Shown in pieces: positions 9,417 through 17,704 of a stretch of DNA of 64,000 nt. Made by a program: the position numbers and the translations under genes. Within the stretch, counting starts at the first letter, position 1; each line of letters starts with the position of its first letter. The notes under the pieces are model-generated. The model made no database searches, was not told the DNA's origin, and saw nothing but the letters and a program-made list of their open reading frames with translations. Origin of the DNA: Dissulfurirhabdus thermomarina. GTDB taxonomy: Bacteria; Desulfobacterota; Dissulfuribacteria; Dissulfuribacterales; Dissulfurirhabdaceae. The stretch covers positions 625,001 through 689,000 of the forward strand of contig NZ_JAATWC010000001.1 in assembly GCF_012979235.1 (NCBI RefSeq), given 5' to 3'.

Positions 9417-10331
9417 ATGAGACGCCATGTGACGATGGAGGGAAGAGGGGGGGGCTGCCGGGCGGCCGTGGCGGCGGCGGTGCTCCTGGCGGCGGCGGTG
9501 CTCTCCGGGTGCGCCACCACCGACCAGGTCCGGATGCTCGAGCGGCGCATCCAGGGGCTGGCGGTGGAGAACCAGGCCCAGGACAACCGCATCGCCGCCA
9601 TGCAGGGGGTCCTGGACGCCGTGGCAAAGGACCTCCAGATGGAGAGCCGGAAGGAGATCGGCTCGGTCCGCAGCCGCCTGGCCGATCTCTCGAGCCGGGT
9701 GGACGCGCTCCAGACCGAGATCCTGAAGGTCGGCGGGCGGCTCGAAAAGGCCGAGTACCAGGCGGAGAAGGACCGGGCCGCCGACGCCGCGGCCCGCCAG
9801 GCCCTGGCCGACCAGGTGGCGGTTCTCTCGAAGCGGGTGGAAGACCTCGTCAAGGAGGTGAAGCTGCTCCAGGCCTCCGCCGAGGCGGCCCGGAAGGCGG
9901 AGGAGGCCCGGCGCCGGGCCGCCGAGGCCAAGGTGGACCTCTACCAGAAGGCCCGCGACCTCTACGTCAAGGGGAGATACGCCGAGGCCGAGGAGGTCTT
10001 CCGCGGCTACCTCACCCGCCATCCCCGGGGGAAGCGGGTGGCCAACGCCCACTTCTGGATCGGGGAGTGCGAGTACAACCTCGGCCGCTACGAAGAGGCG
10101 GTCTTGGCCTACCAGAAGGTGATCCGCGAGTTTCCCCAGAGCAACAAGGTCCCGGACGCGCTCCTCAAGCAGGGCTACGCCTTCCTGAAGCTCAAGGACG
10201 TGGAGAGCGCCCGGACGGTGCTCACCAAGCTCGTCGCGGCCTATCCCAAGAGTCCCCAGGCCGGCTACGCGCGGAAGAAGCTCGAAAGGATCCAGGGCGG
10301 CGCCCCGGCCCCGAAGCGGGGAGGGGGATGA
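9417..10331 (+). CDS. ybgF: YbgF/CpoB-like TPR lipoprotein of the Tol system
   Basis: Coordinates cell-wall synthesis with Tol-driven envelope constriction in characterised bacteria. The 304-residue precursor has a lipobox VLSGC (Cys32), a long heptad-rich coiled coil (residues about 38-180) and C-terminal TPR units (about 183-295, e.g. LYVKGRYAEAEEVFRGYL). E. coli CpoB is soluble, while many delta-type homologues are lipoproteins as here. It lies 91 bases after tolB, in the slot where pal and ybgF usually follow each other. Confidence 0.85.
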   Translation: MRRHVTMEGRGGGCRAAVAAAVLLAAAVLSGCATTDQVRMLERRIQGLAVENQAQDNRIAAMQGVLDAVAKDLQMESRKEIGSVRSRLADLSSRVDALQTEILKVGGRLEKAEYQAEKDRAADAAARQALADQVAVLSKRVEDLVKEVKLLQASAEAARKAEEARRRAAEAKVDLYQKARDLYVKGRYAEAEEVFRGYLTRHPRGKRVANAHFWIGECEYNLGRYEEAVLAYQKVIREFPQSNKVPDALLKQGYAFLKLKDVESARTVLTKLVAAYPKSPQAGYARKKLERIQGGAPAPKRGGG

Positions 10332-10347
10332 TGCGGGGGGGTGAAGC

Positions 10348-11643
10348 ATGAGGGCCGGTACCGGCCGGAGGCCGGCGCTCGGCCTCGTCTTCCTGGCCGT
10401 GCTCCTGCTCCTGCTTCCGGCCGGGCGCGCCCAGGCCCAGCCGGCGGCGGCGGATCCGCCGCCGGACGCCCGCCCGGGGCTGGACGCGGCCCTGCCCCCC
10501 ATCCGGATCGGCGCCCTGTGGGACCTTTCCGGGGAGCGGCAGCGGGAGGGGACGGCGGCCCTCATCGCCGCCCGGCAGGCCGTGGAGGCCCTCAACCAGC
10601 GGGGCGGGATCGGCGGGCACCGGCTGGAGCTCGTCATCGCCGACACCTGGGGGGAGGCGGAGCGGCTGCTTCGCAAGGCCAAGACCCTGGTGGACCGGGA
10701 AGGGGCGGTGGTGCTCCTCGGCCCCAGCACGCCGGAGCTGGTCCCCGCCCTCCGGGGTTACGCCGACACCCGGAAGGTGCCGGTGGTGCTCACGGCGGGG
10801 GAGGAGCTCCTGGCGCCGCACCGGCGCGGGCGGGCCGTCACCTGGAGCTTCGGCGTCTACCCGCCGCGATCCGCGGTCATGCGGGTCCTCTATCAGGGCC
10901 TGGCGCGGCGTTTCATCCGCCGGATCGGGATCCTCGCCTCCGACGATCCGGCCGGGTCCGAGGCCTTCCTCTGGCTCAAGGCCTACGCCCCGGAGTTTCG
11001 CCTGGAGGTGGCCGAGGCCGCCCACTTCGGGGCGAAGGACACCGACATGCGTTCCCAGCTCCAGGCCATGAAGGCCGAAGGGGCCGAGATGGTGGTGGTC
11101 TGGGGGCCCCGGAGCCAGGGGCTCACCCTGCTCCGGTCCGCCTACGGGCTCGGGCTGAGGCTGGCGGTGCCGCCCACCTTGCTCTCCGGGGACCTTCTCG
11201 AGGTGCTGCCGCCCGGGCAGGAGCTGTGGGCGGTGCTCCCGCCGCTGCTCGAGGGGACGGACCTCGCTCCGTCCCACGTCTGCGCCTACGCCGTGGGGAG
11301 CTACTTCCGCCAGATCCTCATCTGGGCCGACGACGCCGCCCCCGAGGCCCTCTTCGCCGGCGGCGCGGCCTGGGACGCGGTGCACCTCGTGGCCGTGGCC
11401 CTCCAACAGGCCATGTATCCCCCCCCGCCGGAGGACAACGCCACGGCGCCGGCGCCGGGCCCCGTGCCGCCCCCGCGCACGCCGGCGGGCATCCGCGACG
11501 CCCTGGAGCACATGAGCGCCCCCTACATCGGCGTCCTGGGGATCTTCCATCCCTCCGAGCGGGACCACATCGGCCTCGATCCCGGTTCCCTGCTGGTGGT
11601 GCGGCGGACCCCGCAGAAGCACTGGGAACCGGTGGAGAAGTGA
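10348..11643 (+). CDS. Type-I periplasmic binding protein (ABC branched-chain amino-acid-type)
   Basis: A 431-residue secreted protein with a signal peptide to about residue 30 (AQAQ). The Leu/Ile/Val-binding fold is evident in IRIGALWDLSG near residue 52, the N-terminal lobe motif EALNQRGGIGGHRLELVIADT, and VPVVLTAGEELLAP in the hinge region. Permease and ATPase genes of such a transporter are absent. It may therefore be a solitary receptor, or a Tol-linked envelope protein since it follows ybgF by 16 bases. The ligand is unknown. Confidence 0.75.
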   Translation: MRAGTGRRPALGLVFLAVLLLLLPAGRAQAQPAAADPPPDARPGLDAALPPIRIGALWDLSGERQREGTAALIAARQAVEALNQRGGIGGHRLELVIADTWGEAERLLRKAKTLVDREGAVVLLGPSTPELVPALRGYADTRKVPVVLTAGEELLAPHRRGRAVTWSFGVYPPRSAVMRVLYQGLARRFIRRIGILASDDPAGSEAFLWLKAYAPEFRLEVAEAAHFGAKDTDMRSQLQAMKAEGAEMVVVWGPRSQGLTLLRSAYGLGLRLAVPPTLLSGDLLEVLPPGQELWAVLPPLLEGTDLAPSHVCAYAVGSYFRQILIWADDAAPEALFAGGAAWDAVHLVAVALQQAMYPPPPEDNATAPAPGPVPPPRTPAGIRDALEHMSAPYIGVLGIFHPSERDHIGLDPGSLLVVRRTPQKHWEPVEK

Positions 11644-11661
11644 TCCCCCCGCGGGGGGATC
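11642..11661 (+). terminator. Perfect 20-bp palindrome after the binding-protein gene
   Basis: GATCCCCCCG followed directly by its reverse complement starts inside the stop codon of the binding-protein gene. It would form a strong GC hairpin but has no T run, so it may be an mRNA 3'-end structure rather than a classical intrinsic terminator. Confidence 0.45.
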
Positions 11662-11668
11662 GCCGAAG

Positions 11669-11950
11669 GATGATGGCGTTGCGGGAATCACCAATTACGG
11701 CGTTGCCTCCCATCGCATCGTCACTGCGGCGTACTTCAAGTACGCCTCGTTCCTCGCGAGGGTCGCGCCTTGCCCTTGGCGATTCTCGTTCGGCCATCTC
11801 CTCAGAGGCCTTTTTGCGAGGCCAGCCGGGCCCGTTGTCGAGCGCCCCGAAGGGCGGCGGGGTGAGTCCGCCACGGAAGGCCATGTCCGCCCATGATCTC
11901 AAGCTCCAGGCGATTCGGCCCGATGCCCGCTGAAGGCCGCCACGGATCCA
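11669..11950. repeat. Dispersed repeat copy A
   Basis: This stretch between the binding protein and the ClC gene contains units found elsewhere in the window. One is CATCGCATCGTCACTGCGGC near 11714, followed by AAGTACGCCTCGTTCCTCGCG and CCTTGGCGATTCTCG. Another is TCAGAGGCCTTTTTGCGAGG near 11800-11823. The last 40 bases (about 11909-11949, GGCGATTCGGCCCGATG onward) match the reverse complement of 27091-27131 with only a few changes. No conserved protein is encoded. Confidence 0.75.
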
Positions 11951-11952
11951 GG

Positions 11953-14019
11953 ATGACGCCCTCCCGGCCCGCCATGCGCCGGCGTCTCTTCCGCCCTCCG
12001 CCGAGGGGCGGCCGCCGGGCCCTCTTCGGCGAGCACCTCTTCATGGTGCTGGTGGCCATCGTCTGCGGCCTGGCCGGCGGCTTCGGGGCCGTGGCCTTCC
12101 GGGAACTCATCAAGCTCTTCCAGACCCTTTTCTGGGGCGGGGGCCGGGACCTCCTCCACCTGGCCCTCTCCCACCCGTGGACCTGGCGGGTGGCGGCCCC
12201 GGCCCTCGGCGGCCTCGTGGTGGGGCCGCTGGTCTACTACTTCGCCAAGGAGGCCAAGGGGCACGGGGTGCCGGAGGTCATGGAGGCGGTGATGCTCCGG
12301 GGAGGCGCCATCCGGCCCCGGGTGGTCCTGGTGAAGTCCCTCGCCTCGGCCGTCTGCATCTCCTCCGGCGGCTCGGTGGGGCGCGAGGGGCCCATCGTCC
12401 AGATCGGCTCCGCCCTGGGCTCGGCCGTCGGCCAGGTGCTCAAGGTGACGCCGCGGCAGCTCCGGACCCTGGTGGCCTGCGGTGCGGCCGCCGGGATCGC
12501 CGCCACCTTCAACGCCCCCATCGCCGGGGCGCTCTTCGCCGTGGAGATCATCCTCGGCGACTTCCGGGTGCCCCAGTTCAGTCCCATCGTGATCTCGTCG
12601 GTGGTGGCCACGGTGGTCTCGCGCCACTTCCTCGGCAACTTCCCGGCCTTCGAGGTGCCCCCCTACCACCTCGTCAGCCCCCTGGAGCTCCCCATCTACA
12701 TGGTGGTCGGGGCGGCGTCCGGCCTCGTGGCCCTGGCCTTCATCAAGACGCTGACCGCCTGCGAGGACCTCTTCGAGTGGCTGCCCTTCCCCGAGCCCCT
12801 GAAGGCGGTCCTCGGCGGGCTCCTCGTGGGGGCCGTCGGGATCCGGCTCCCCCACGTCTTCGGCGTGGGCTACGAGACCATCAACCAGGCCCTGGTGGGG
12901 GCCCTGCCGGCGGGGATGCTGGCGCTGCTCCTGCTCGCGAAGCTGGCGGCCACCTCGCTCACCATCGGCTCGGGGGGGTCGGGGGGCGTCTTCGCCCCGT
13001 CGCTCTTCCTCGGCGCGGTGACGGGCGGGGTGCTCGGGACCTTCGTGCACCACGCCTTCCCCGCCGTGACGGCCGCCTCCGGCGCCTACGCCCTGGTGAC
13101 CATGGGGGCCGTGGTGGCCGCCGCCACCCACGCCCCCATCACGGCCATCATCATGATCTTCGAGCTGACGGACGAATACACCATCATCCCGCCGCTCATG
13201 GCGGCCTGCGTGGTGAGCACCCTCCTGGCCACCCTGCTCGAGAAGGACTCCATCTACACGGTGAAGCTCCGGCGGCGCGGGGTGGACCTGGCCCGCGAGG
13301 AGGACCCCAACGTCCTCAAGTCCGTCCGGGTCCGGGACGTCATGGATCCCCTCCCGGCCATCATCCCCGGCACGACCCCCTTCCGGGAGGTCCTGGACGT
13401 CATCCTGCGCCGCGGACGCGGGGCCTTCTTCGTGGTGAACATGGAGGAGGAACTCCTGGGGACCCTCTCCCTCGAGGACGTCCGGTTCTTCGCCTTCCAG
13501 CGGGAGGACCTCCAGGGGGTGGTGGTGGCCGCGGACATGGTGCACCCGGACGTGCCCCGGGTGACCACCGAGGACACCCTGGACGTGGCGGTCCAGATCC
13601 TGGCCGAGGGGGGGCGCGACGAGATCGCCGTGGTGGACCCCGAGAACCCGCGGCGCATCGTGGGGTCCCTCCTCGAGAAGGACGTGCTTCGGGCCTACAG
13701 CCGGGAGATCTACCGCCGGGACCTCGCCGGCGCGGTGGCCAGTGCCACCGCCGCCCTCGACCGCGTCCGGCACGTGGACATCGGGGACGGGTACCTCCTG
13801 GCGGAGCTTCCGGCCCCGAGGAGCTTCGTGGGCCGGACCCTGCGGGAGCTGGACATCCGGGTGCGCTACGGGCTCCAGATCCTCTTCGTCCGTACCCGCG
13901 ACGGGGACGCGGCCCCCCGGGTGCTGGTGCCCCTCGGGGAGTACCGGGTTCGGGACCGGGACGTCCTCGTGGCGGCCGGGCCCCGCCAGGCCGTCGAGGA
14001 GCTGATGGACCTCCAGTGA
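11953..14019 (+). CDS. ClC-family chloride channel/transporter with CBS pair and TrkA-C domain
   Basis: Integral membrane chloride channel or Cl-/H+ exchanger. It keeps the selectivity-filter motifs SGGSVGREGPIVQIGSALGS (near residue 137) and GSGGSGGVFAPSLFLGA (near residue 336). These are followed by a cytoplasmic CBS pair (about 450-600) and a C-terminal TrkA-C-like domain (about 610-685) likely to sense a ligand. The frame is open back to an ATG at 11893. The sequence before about 11950 belongs to a dispersed repeat, so I chose the ATG at 11953 (688 residues); 11974 is also possible. No clear ribosome-binding site supports any of the three. Confidence 0.88.
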   Translation: MTPSRPAMRRRLFRPPPRGGRRALFGEHLFMVLVAIVCGLAGGFGAVAFRELIKLFQTLFWGGGRDLLHLALSHPWTWRVAAPALGGLVVGPLVYYFAKEAKGHGVPEVMEAVMLRGGAIRPRVVLVKSLASAVCISSGGSVGREGPIVQIGSALGSAVGQVLKVTPRQLRTLVACGAAAGIAATFNAPIAGALFAVEIILGDFRVPQFSPIVISSVVATVVSRHFLGNFPAFEVPPYHLVSPLELPIYMVVGAASGLVALAFIKTLTACEDLFEWLPFPEPLKAVLGGLLVGAVGIRLPHVFGVGYETINQALVGALPAGMLALLLLAKLAATSLTIGSGGSGGVFAPSLFLGAVTGGVLGTFVHHAFPAVTAASGAYALVTMGAVVAAATHAPITAIIMIFELTDEYTIIPPLMAACVVSTLLATLLEKDSIYTVKLRRRGVDLAREEDPNVLKSVRVRDVMDPLPAIIPGTTPFREVLDVILRRGRGAFFVVNMEEELLGTLSLEDVRFFAFQREDLQGVVVAADMVHPDVPRVTTEDTLDVAVQILAEGGRDEIAVVDPENPRRIVGSLLEKDVLRAYSREIYRRDLAGAVASATAALDRVRHVDIGDGYLLAELPAPRSFVGRTLRELDIRVRYGLQILFVRTRDGDAAPRVLVPLGEYRVRDRDVLVAAGPRQAVEELMDLQ

Positions 14020-14111
14020 GGCCGCCGGGGCCGGGGCGGCTTGTGCCGGGCGGCCGCCTTGGCTAACCTGGAGCCGGGCGCCGGGCCGCCGACCCGTTGG
14101 AGGTGGATTCC

Positions 14112-14372
14112 ATGCAGAAGATCCTGTCGCTGGCCTTTGTCTTGTTGTTCCTCTTCTCCGCCGCGGCCTGGGCCGCGGTCAACGTGAACACGGCGGACGT
14201 CGCCGCCCTCGAGCAGCTGCCCTACATCGGGCCCGCCAAGGCCCGGGCCATCGTGGCCGAGCGCGAGCGCCACGGTCCCTTCACCTCGGTGGAGGACCTC
14301 CGCCGCGTCAAGGGCATCGGTCCCCGGATCATCGAGCGCCTCGAGGGAGAGGTGACGGTCTCGGGCGACTGA
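14112..14372 (+). CDS. ComEA-like secreted helix-hairpin-helix DNA-binding protein
   Basis: An 86-residue protein with a signal peptide (residues 1-20, ending AAAWAA) and a ComEA-type double HhH domain: VNVNTADVAALEQLPYIGPA, then FTSVEDLRRVKGIGPRIIERL. In competent bacteria such proteins bind incoming DNA in the periplasm. Short stand-alone versions like this are common, and their role outside competence is unknown. The start is set by GGAGGTGG just upstream of ATG 14112. It has no obvious operon partner. Confidence 0.85.
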   Translation: MQKILSLAFVLLFLFSAAAWAAVNVNTADVAALEQLPYIGPAKARAIVAERERHGPFTSVEDLRRVKGIGPRIIERLEGEVTVSGD

Positions 14373-14388
14373 TGCCGCCGGTCCCGAT

Positions 14389-14405
14389 GCGGGGCAGTTC
14401 CCCGC
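14389..14405 (+). terminator. Hairpin after the ComEA-like gene
   Basis: GCGGGG (14389-14394) and CCCCGC (14400-14405) pair around a 5-base loop, 16 bases after the stop. There is no T tract, so function as a terminator is uncertain. Confidence 0.35.
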
Positions 14406-14466
14406 GGGCCCCTGTAACCTGATTCTTCTCGGCCCGGCGCCTTTCCTGCACGACGTTCCGGGGGGC

Positions 14467-14505
14467 TTGACAACCGCCTGGATTGATGATAGTAACAATT
14501 ATCAT
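14467..14505 (+). promoter_or_regulatory. Promoter with overlapping Fur/PerR-type operator
   Basis: A consensus -35 TTGACA (14467-14472) is followed after 17 bases by TAGTAA (14490-14495). Overlying the -10 is a dyad at 14486-14505 with perfect arms ATGATA and TATCAT separated by 8 bases, resembling PerR/Fur boxes. This AT-rich patch is conspicuous in very GC-rich DNA and sits 10 bases before the regulator's start. The regulator probably represses its own transcript and the downstream oxidative-stress genes. Confidence 0.75.
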
Positions 14506-14514
14506 TTTTGAATT

Positions 14515-14934
14515 ATGGATATTCGCCCTCCCCTCAAGATGACGCGGCAGCGGGCGGTGATCCTGGAGGAGCTCCGGGGCGTCACCACCCACCCGACCGC
14601 CGACGAGGTCTACGAGATGGTCCGGAAACGGATCCCGAGGATCAGCCTGGCCACGGTCTACCGGAACCTGGAGCTCATGGCCCGGGAGGGCCTCATCCAG
14701 CGGCTCGACGTGGCCGGCGGCCCGAAGCGTTACGACGGGGACCCGGGCCTTCACTACCACGTCCGGTGTGTCCGGTGCGGCCGGGTGGACGACGTCCACG
14801 GGATACCGCCGGTGGACCTCCCCCAGGCCCGGCTCGAACAGGTCACCGGGTACCGGCTGCTGGCCCACCGCCTCGAGTTCCGGGGGGTCTGCCCCGCCTG
14901 CCGGGGCGCGGAGGGGCCCGGCGCCGGATCGTGA
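14515..14934 (+). CDS. perR: PerR-type (Fur family) peroxide-responsive repressor
   Basis: A 139-residue Fur-family DNA-binding protein. The winged helix includes [20 protein letters not shown] and [16 protein letters not shown]. Two CXXC zinc pairs occur (CVRC near residue 84 and CPAC near 126). The metal site reads [18 protein letters not shown]; the aspartate after GRVD aligns with the oxidation-sensing Asp of Bacillus PerR rather than the Glu of Fur. [16 protein letters not shown] also matches PerR spacing. The neighbours are peroxide and oxygen detoxification genes, and an operator-like dyad lies directly upstream. Its exact inducer (peroxide or iron) is inferred. Confidence 0.85.
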   Translation: MDIRPPLKMTRQRAVILEELRGVTTHPTADEVYEMVRKRIPRISLATVYRNLELMAREGLIQRLDVAGGPKRYDGDPGLHYHVRCVRCGRVDDVHGIPPVDLPQARLEQVTGYRLLAHRLEFRGVCPACRGAEGPGAGS

Positions 14935-15020
14935 CCGGGGCGGCGGCGAGGGGAAGCGACGAAAACCAGGCCCCGGCCCGTCGGCCGGGTGCCGAGAACG
15001 CTTATCGGAGGAGTCACGCC

Positions 15021-15599
15021 ATGGAAAAGAGTCTCAAGGGAACCCGGACCGAGGCCAACATCCTCACCGCCTTCGCCGGCGAGTCGCAGGCCAGGAACCG
15101 CTACACCTACTTCGCCAGCCAGGCGAAGAAGGAAGGCTACGTCCAGATCGCCCGCATCTTCGCGGAAACGGCCGACCAGGAGAAGGAGCACGCCAAGCGC
15201 CTCTTCAAGATGCTCGAGGGCGGGGAGGTCGAGGTGGCCGCCGCCTTCCCGGCGGGGACCATCGGCACCACCCGCGACAACCTCCTGGCCGCCGCGGCGG
15301 GTGAAAACTACGAGCAGACCCGGATGTACCCGGAATTCGCCGAGGTGGCCCGGGCCGAGGGCTTTGCGGAGATCGCCGCCGTCTTCGAGGCCATCGCCGT
15401 GGCGGAACGCCAGCACGAGCGGCGCTACCGGGCGCTGGCGGCCAACATCGAGAAGGACCGGGTCTTCCGGCGGGAGGGAAAGGCCACGTGGCGGTGCCTG
15501 AATTGCGGCTACCTCCACGAGGGGGAGGAGGCGCCCGAAAAGTGCCCGGCCTGCGCCCACCCGAGGGACTACTTCGAGCTCTTGGCCGAGAACTGGTGA
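15021..15599 (+). CDS. rbr: Rubrerythrin (NADH/rubredoxin-linked peroxidase)
   Basis: Reduces hydrogen peroxide to water in the cytoplasm of anaerobes. The 192-residue protein has an N-terminal four-helix diiron domain with paired E...ExxH helices ([45 protein letters not shown]). The C-terminal rubredoxin-type iron site is CLNCGY...CPAC. ATG 15021 is preceded by GGAGGAG. It starts 86 bases after perR, and electrons probably come from the rubredoxins encoded at 20247-20685. Confidence 0.95.
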   Translation: MEKSLKGTRTEANILTAFAGESQARNRYTYFASQAKKEGYVQIARIFAETADQEKEHAKRLFKMLEGGEVEVAAAFPAGTIGTTRDNLLAAAAGENYEQTRMYPEFAEVARAEGFAEIAAVFEAIAVAERQHERRYRALAANIEKDRVFRREGKATWRCLNCGYLHEGEEAPEKCPACAHPRDYFELLAENW

Positions 15600-15607
15600 C
15601 CGGCGGC

Positions 15608-15635
15608 TTGACACCGGCACCGAGTCCACTACCGT
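15608..15635 (+). promoter_or_regulatory. Possible internal promoter before peroxiredoxin
   Basis: TTGACA (15608-15613) is followed 16 bases later by TACCGT (15630-15635). The -10 is weak. It could give extra transcription of the peroxiredoxin and cytochrome genes. Confidence 0.35.
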
Positions 15636-15671
15636 CGAAGTTGGATGGAAGGATCTGAGGAGGAGATGGCC

Positions 15672-16268
15672 ATGGACACCATCGTCACCCGCCCGGCCCC
15701 CGATTTCACGGCAAAGGCCGTGATGCCCGGGGGCACCATCGAGGACCTTTCGCTCTCGGCCTACCGGGGCCGTTACGTGGTCCTCTTCTTCTATCCCCTG
15801 GACTTCACCTTCGTCTGCCCGTCGGAGATCATCGCCTTCGACCGGCGCTTGGCGGAGTTCCAGGAGCGGAACTGCGACGTCATCGGCGTCTCCGTGGATT
15901 CCGAGTATACCCATTTCGCCTGGCGCAACACCCCCGTGGAGCAGGGCGGCATCGGTGCCATCCGCTACCCCCTGGTCTCGGACCTCAAGAAGGAGATCTC
16001 CCGGGCCTACGGCGTGCTGCACGACGAGGCGGTGGCGCTGCGGGGGCTGTTCCTCATCGACCGGGAGGGCGTGGTGCGTCATGCCTTGGTGAACGACCTT
16101 CCCATCGGCCGGAGCGTGGACGAGGCCCTCCGGGTCCTGGACGCCCTGCAGTTCCACGAGGCCCACGGCGACGTCTGTCCCGCCGACTGGCACAAGGGGG
16201 AAGAGGCCATGAAGCCCACGGCCGAGGGCGTGGCGGCGTACCTGGCACGCCACGCCAAGGGCGCCTGA
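15672..16268 (+). CDS. Typical 2-Cys peroxiredoxin (AhpC/Prx1 type)
   Basis: Thiol peroxidase that removes peroxides. The 198-residue product shows the peroxidatic site FYPLDFTFVCPSE (Cys near residue 47) and the resolving site GDVCPADW near residue 167, so it is a typical 2-Cys enzyme with the full C-terminal arm. ATG 15672 is chosen because GAGGAGG lies 8 bases upstream; ATG 15666 is too close to that site. No AhpF-type reductase is adjacent; thioredoxin or rubredoxin is the likely donor. Confidence 0.93.
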   Translation: MDTIVTRPAPDFTAKAVMPGGTIEDLSLSAYRGRYVVLFFYPLDFTFVCPSEIIAFDRRLAEFQERNCDVIGVSVDSEYTHFAWRNTPVEQGGIGAIRYPLVSDLKKEISRAYGVLHDEAVALRGLFLIDREGVVRHALVNDLPIGRSVDEALRVLDALQFHEAHGDVCPADWHKGEEAMKPTAEGVAAYLARHAKGA

Positions 16269-16301
16269 GGCGAAACTTTGGGCGGGGTAGAGGAGGCGGT
16301 C

Positions 16302-17675
16302 ATGAAGCGCGCAGTCGGAAACGGGATACGGGTGGTGCTGGCGGCCCTCGCCGCCGCCCTGGCCGTGGGAGGCGGCGAGGCGCCGGCGGCTGCGCCGGGG
16401 TCCCATCCCTACGCGGCCTTCGACCGGGCCGCGCGGTGCCGGGGGTGCCACCCCCGGATCTTCGAGGAGTGGGAACAGAGCCTCATGGCCCAGTCCTTCA
16501 CCCACCCCTGGGACCAGGCGGAGTACTTCCGCCTCGCCCTGCCGCATTCGGGCACTGAGCCCAAGGTGGCCGGGGTCCGATCGGGCTGTATCGCCTGCCA
16601 CGCGCCCCTGGCCTTCCTGGCCGGGGACATCCCCCCGAAGCCCGCCGGCGAGGGCACCCGGGCCAACGAGGGGGTGACCTGCGACGTCTGCCACACCGTC
16701 ACCGGCAGTTCCGCGGCCGAGCCCTTCAACTTCAGTTATGAACTGGCCCCGGGCAAGGTGAAGCGCGGGGGGCGCGGCGACGGCCGCTCCCCGTACCACC
16801 GGGTGCAGCGCTCGGACTTCGTTCGGAGCCCTGAGCTCTGCGCCACCTGCCACGATGAACAGAGCCCCTACGGCGCCTGGGTGAAGAGCACCTACCGCGA
16901 GTGGAAGGCCGGTCCCTACGCCCGGGAGGGGACGCGCTGCCAGGACTGCCACATGTACCGGGCCCCCGGGAAGGCCGCCCGGGGCGGCCGGGAGCGCGCC
17001 GACGTCGCCCATCACAACTTCCACGGCTCCCACGTCCCCTCGAAGCTCGCCGGGGCCGTGGACGTGGCCCTCTACGCGGAACGGCCCAAGGTGCGTCCCG
17101 GCGGGACGGCGGTGATCCGGGTGGCGCTCTTCAACGGCAAGGCCGGTCACTTCATCCCCACGGGCTCCACCGAGGAGCGGATGCTCTGGCTCGAGGTCAC
17201 GGCGGTGGACGCCGCGGGCCGCACCTACCGGCTCCCCGTGGACCGGAAGGGTTTCGCCGGCGAGGCCTACACCGTGGCGGACCCGGCGGCCCGGGCCTAC
17301 GTGGCCATGGGCGAGATCCTGGGCATCCGCGGCTTCGACGGGGTGGAGCGGGACGCCCCGGCCCCGGCGGGTTCCCGGATCTTCCGGCGGCCCTTCTTCG
17401 ACCCCAAGGGCCGGATGACCATCTGCCAGTGGTACACGGCGGACAATACCCGCGTGGATTACCGGATCGGGCCCCGGGAGACGAAGATCGAGACCTACAC
17501 CTGGCGGGTCCCGGAGACGGCGGCGCCGGGTGAACTCCGGGTCCGGGCCGAGCTCAAGTACGCCCAGGTCCCGGCCGCCGTGGCACGGCTCCTGGAATTG
17601 CCCGCCGACGAGGCGGCGCCGATCCGGGTGAACACCGCCGAGCTGCGTCTCACCGTGGAAGGCCCGGGCCGATGA
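16302..17675 (+). CDS. Pentaheme c-type cytochrome (cytochrome c554-like N-terminal domain)
   Basis: A 457-residue exported protein (signal peptide ending near AAA, residue 32) with five CXXCH motifs: CRGCH, CIACH, CDVCH, CATCH and CQDCH. All lie in the first half. The opening CHPRIFEEWEQSLMAQSF resembles the c554/C-prime cytochrome domain, and extra histidines (HHNFHGSH) could be distal ligands. The second half (from about residue 220) has no heme motifs and looks beta-rich. It begins 33 bases after the peroxiredoxin and ends 29 bases before the octaheme cytochrome, so these two cytochromes probably work as a redox pair. The start follows GAGGAGG. Confidence 0.8.
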   Translation: MKRAVGNGIRVVLAALAAALAVGGGEAPAAAPGSHPYAAFDRAARCRGCHPRIFEEWEQSLMAQSFTHPWDQAEYFRLALPHSGTEPKVAGVRSGCIACHAPLAFLAGDIPPKPAGEGTRANEGVTCDVCHTVTGSSAAEPFNFSYELAPGKVKRGGRGDGRSPYHRVQRSDFVRSPELCATCHDEQSPYGAWVKSTYREWKAGPYAREGTRCQDCHMYRAPGKAARGGRERADVAHHNFHGSHVPSKLAGAVDVALYAERPKVRPGGTAVIRVALFNGKAGHFIPTGSTEERMLWLEVTAVDAAGRTYRLPVDRKGFAGEAYTVADPAARAYVAMGEILGIRGFDGVERDAPAPAGSRIFRRPFFDPKGRMTICQWYTADNTRVDYRIGPRETKIETYTWRVPETAAPGELRVRAELKYAQVPAAVARLLELPADEAAPIRVNTAELRLTVEGPGR

Positions 17676-17704
17676 GGAACGACGACGCTGGAGGAGGCGA
17701 AGAG

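Noticed and set aside
11669-11840. Dispersed repeats considered as insertion sequences or CRISPR
   Set aside because: No transposase or cas gene is present and there is no regular repeat-spacer pattern. They are kept as a dispersed repeat family only.
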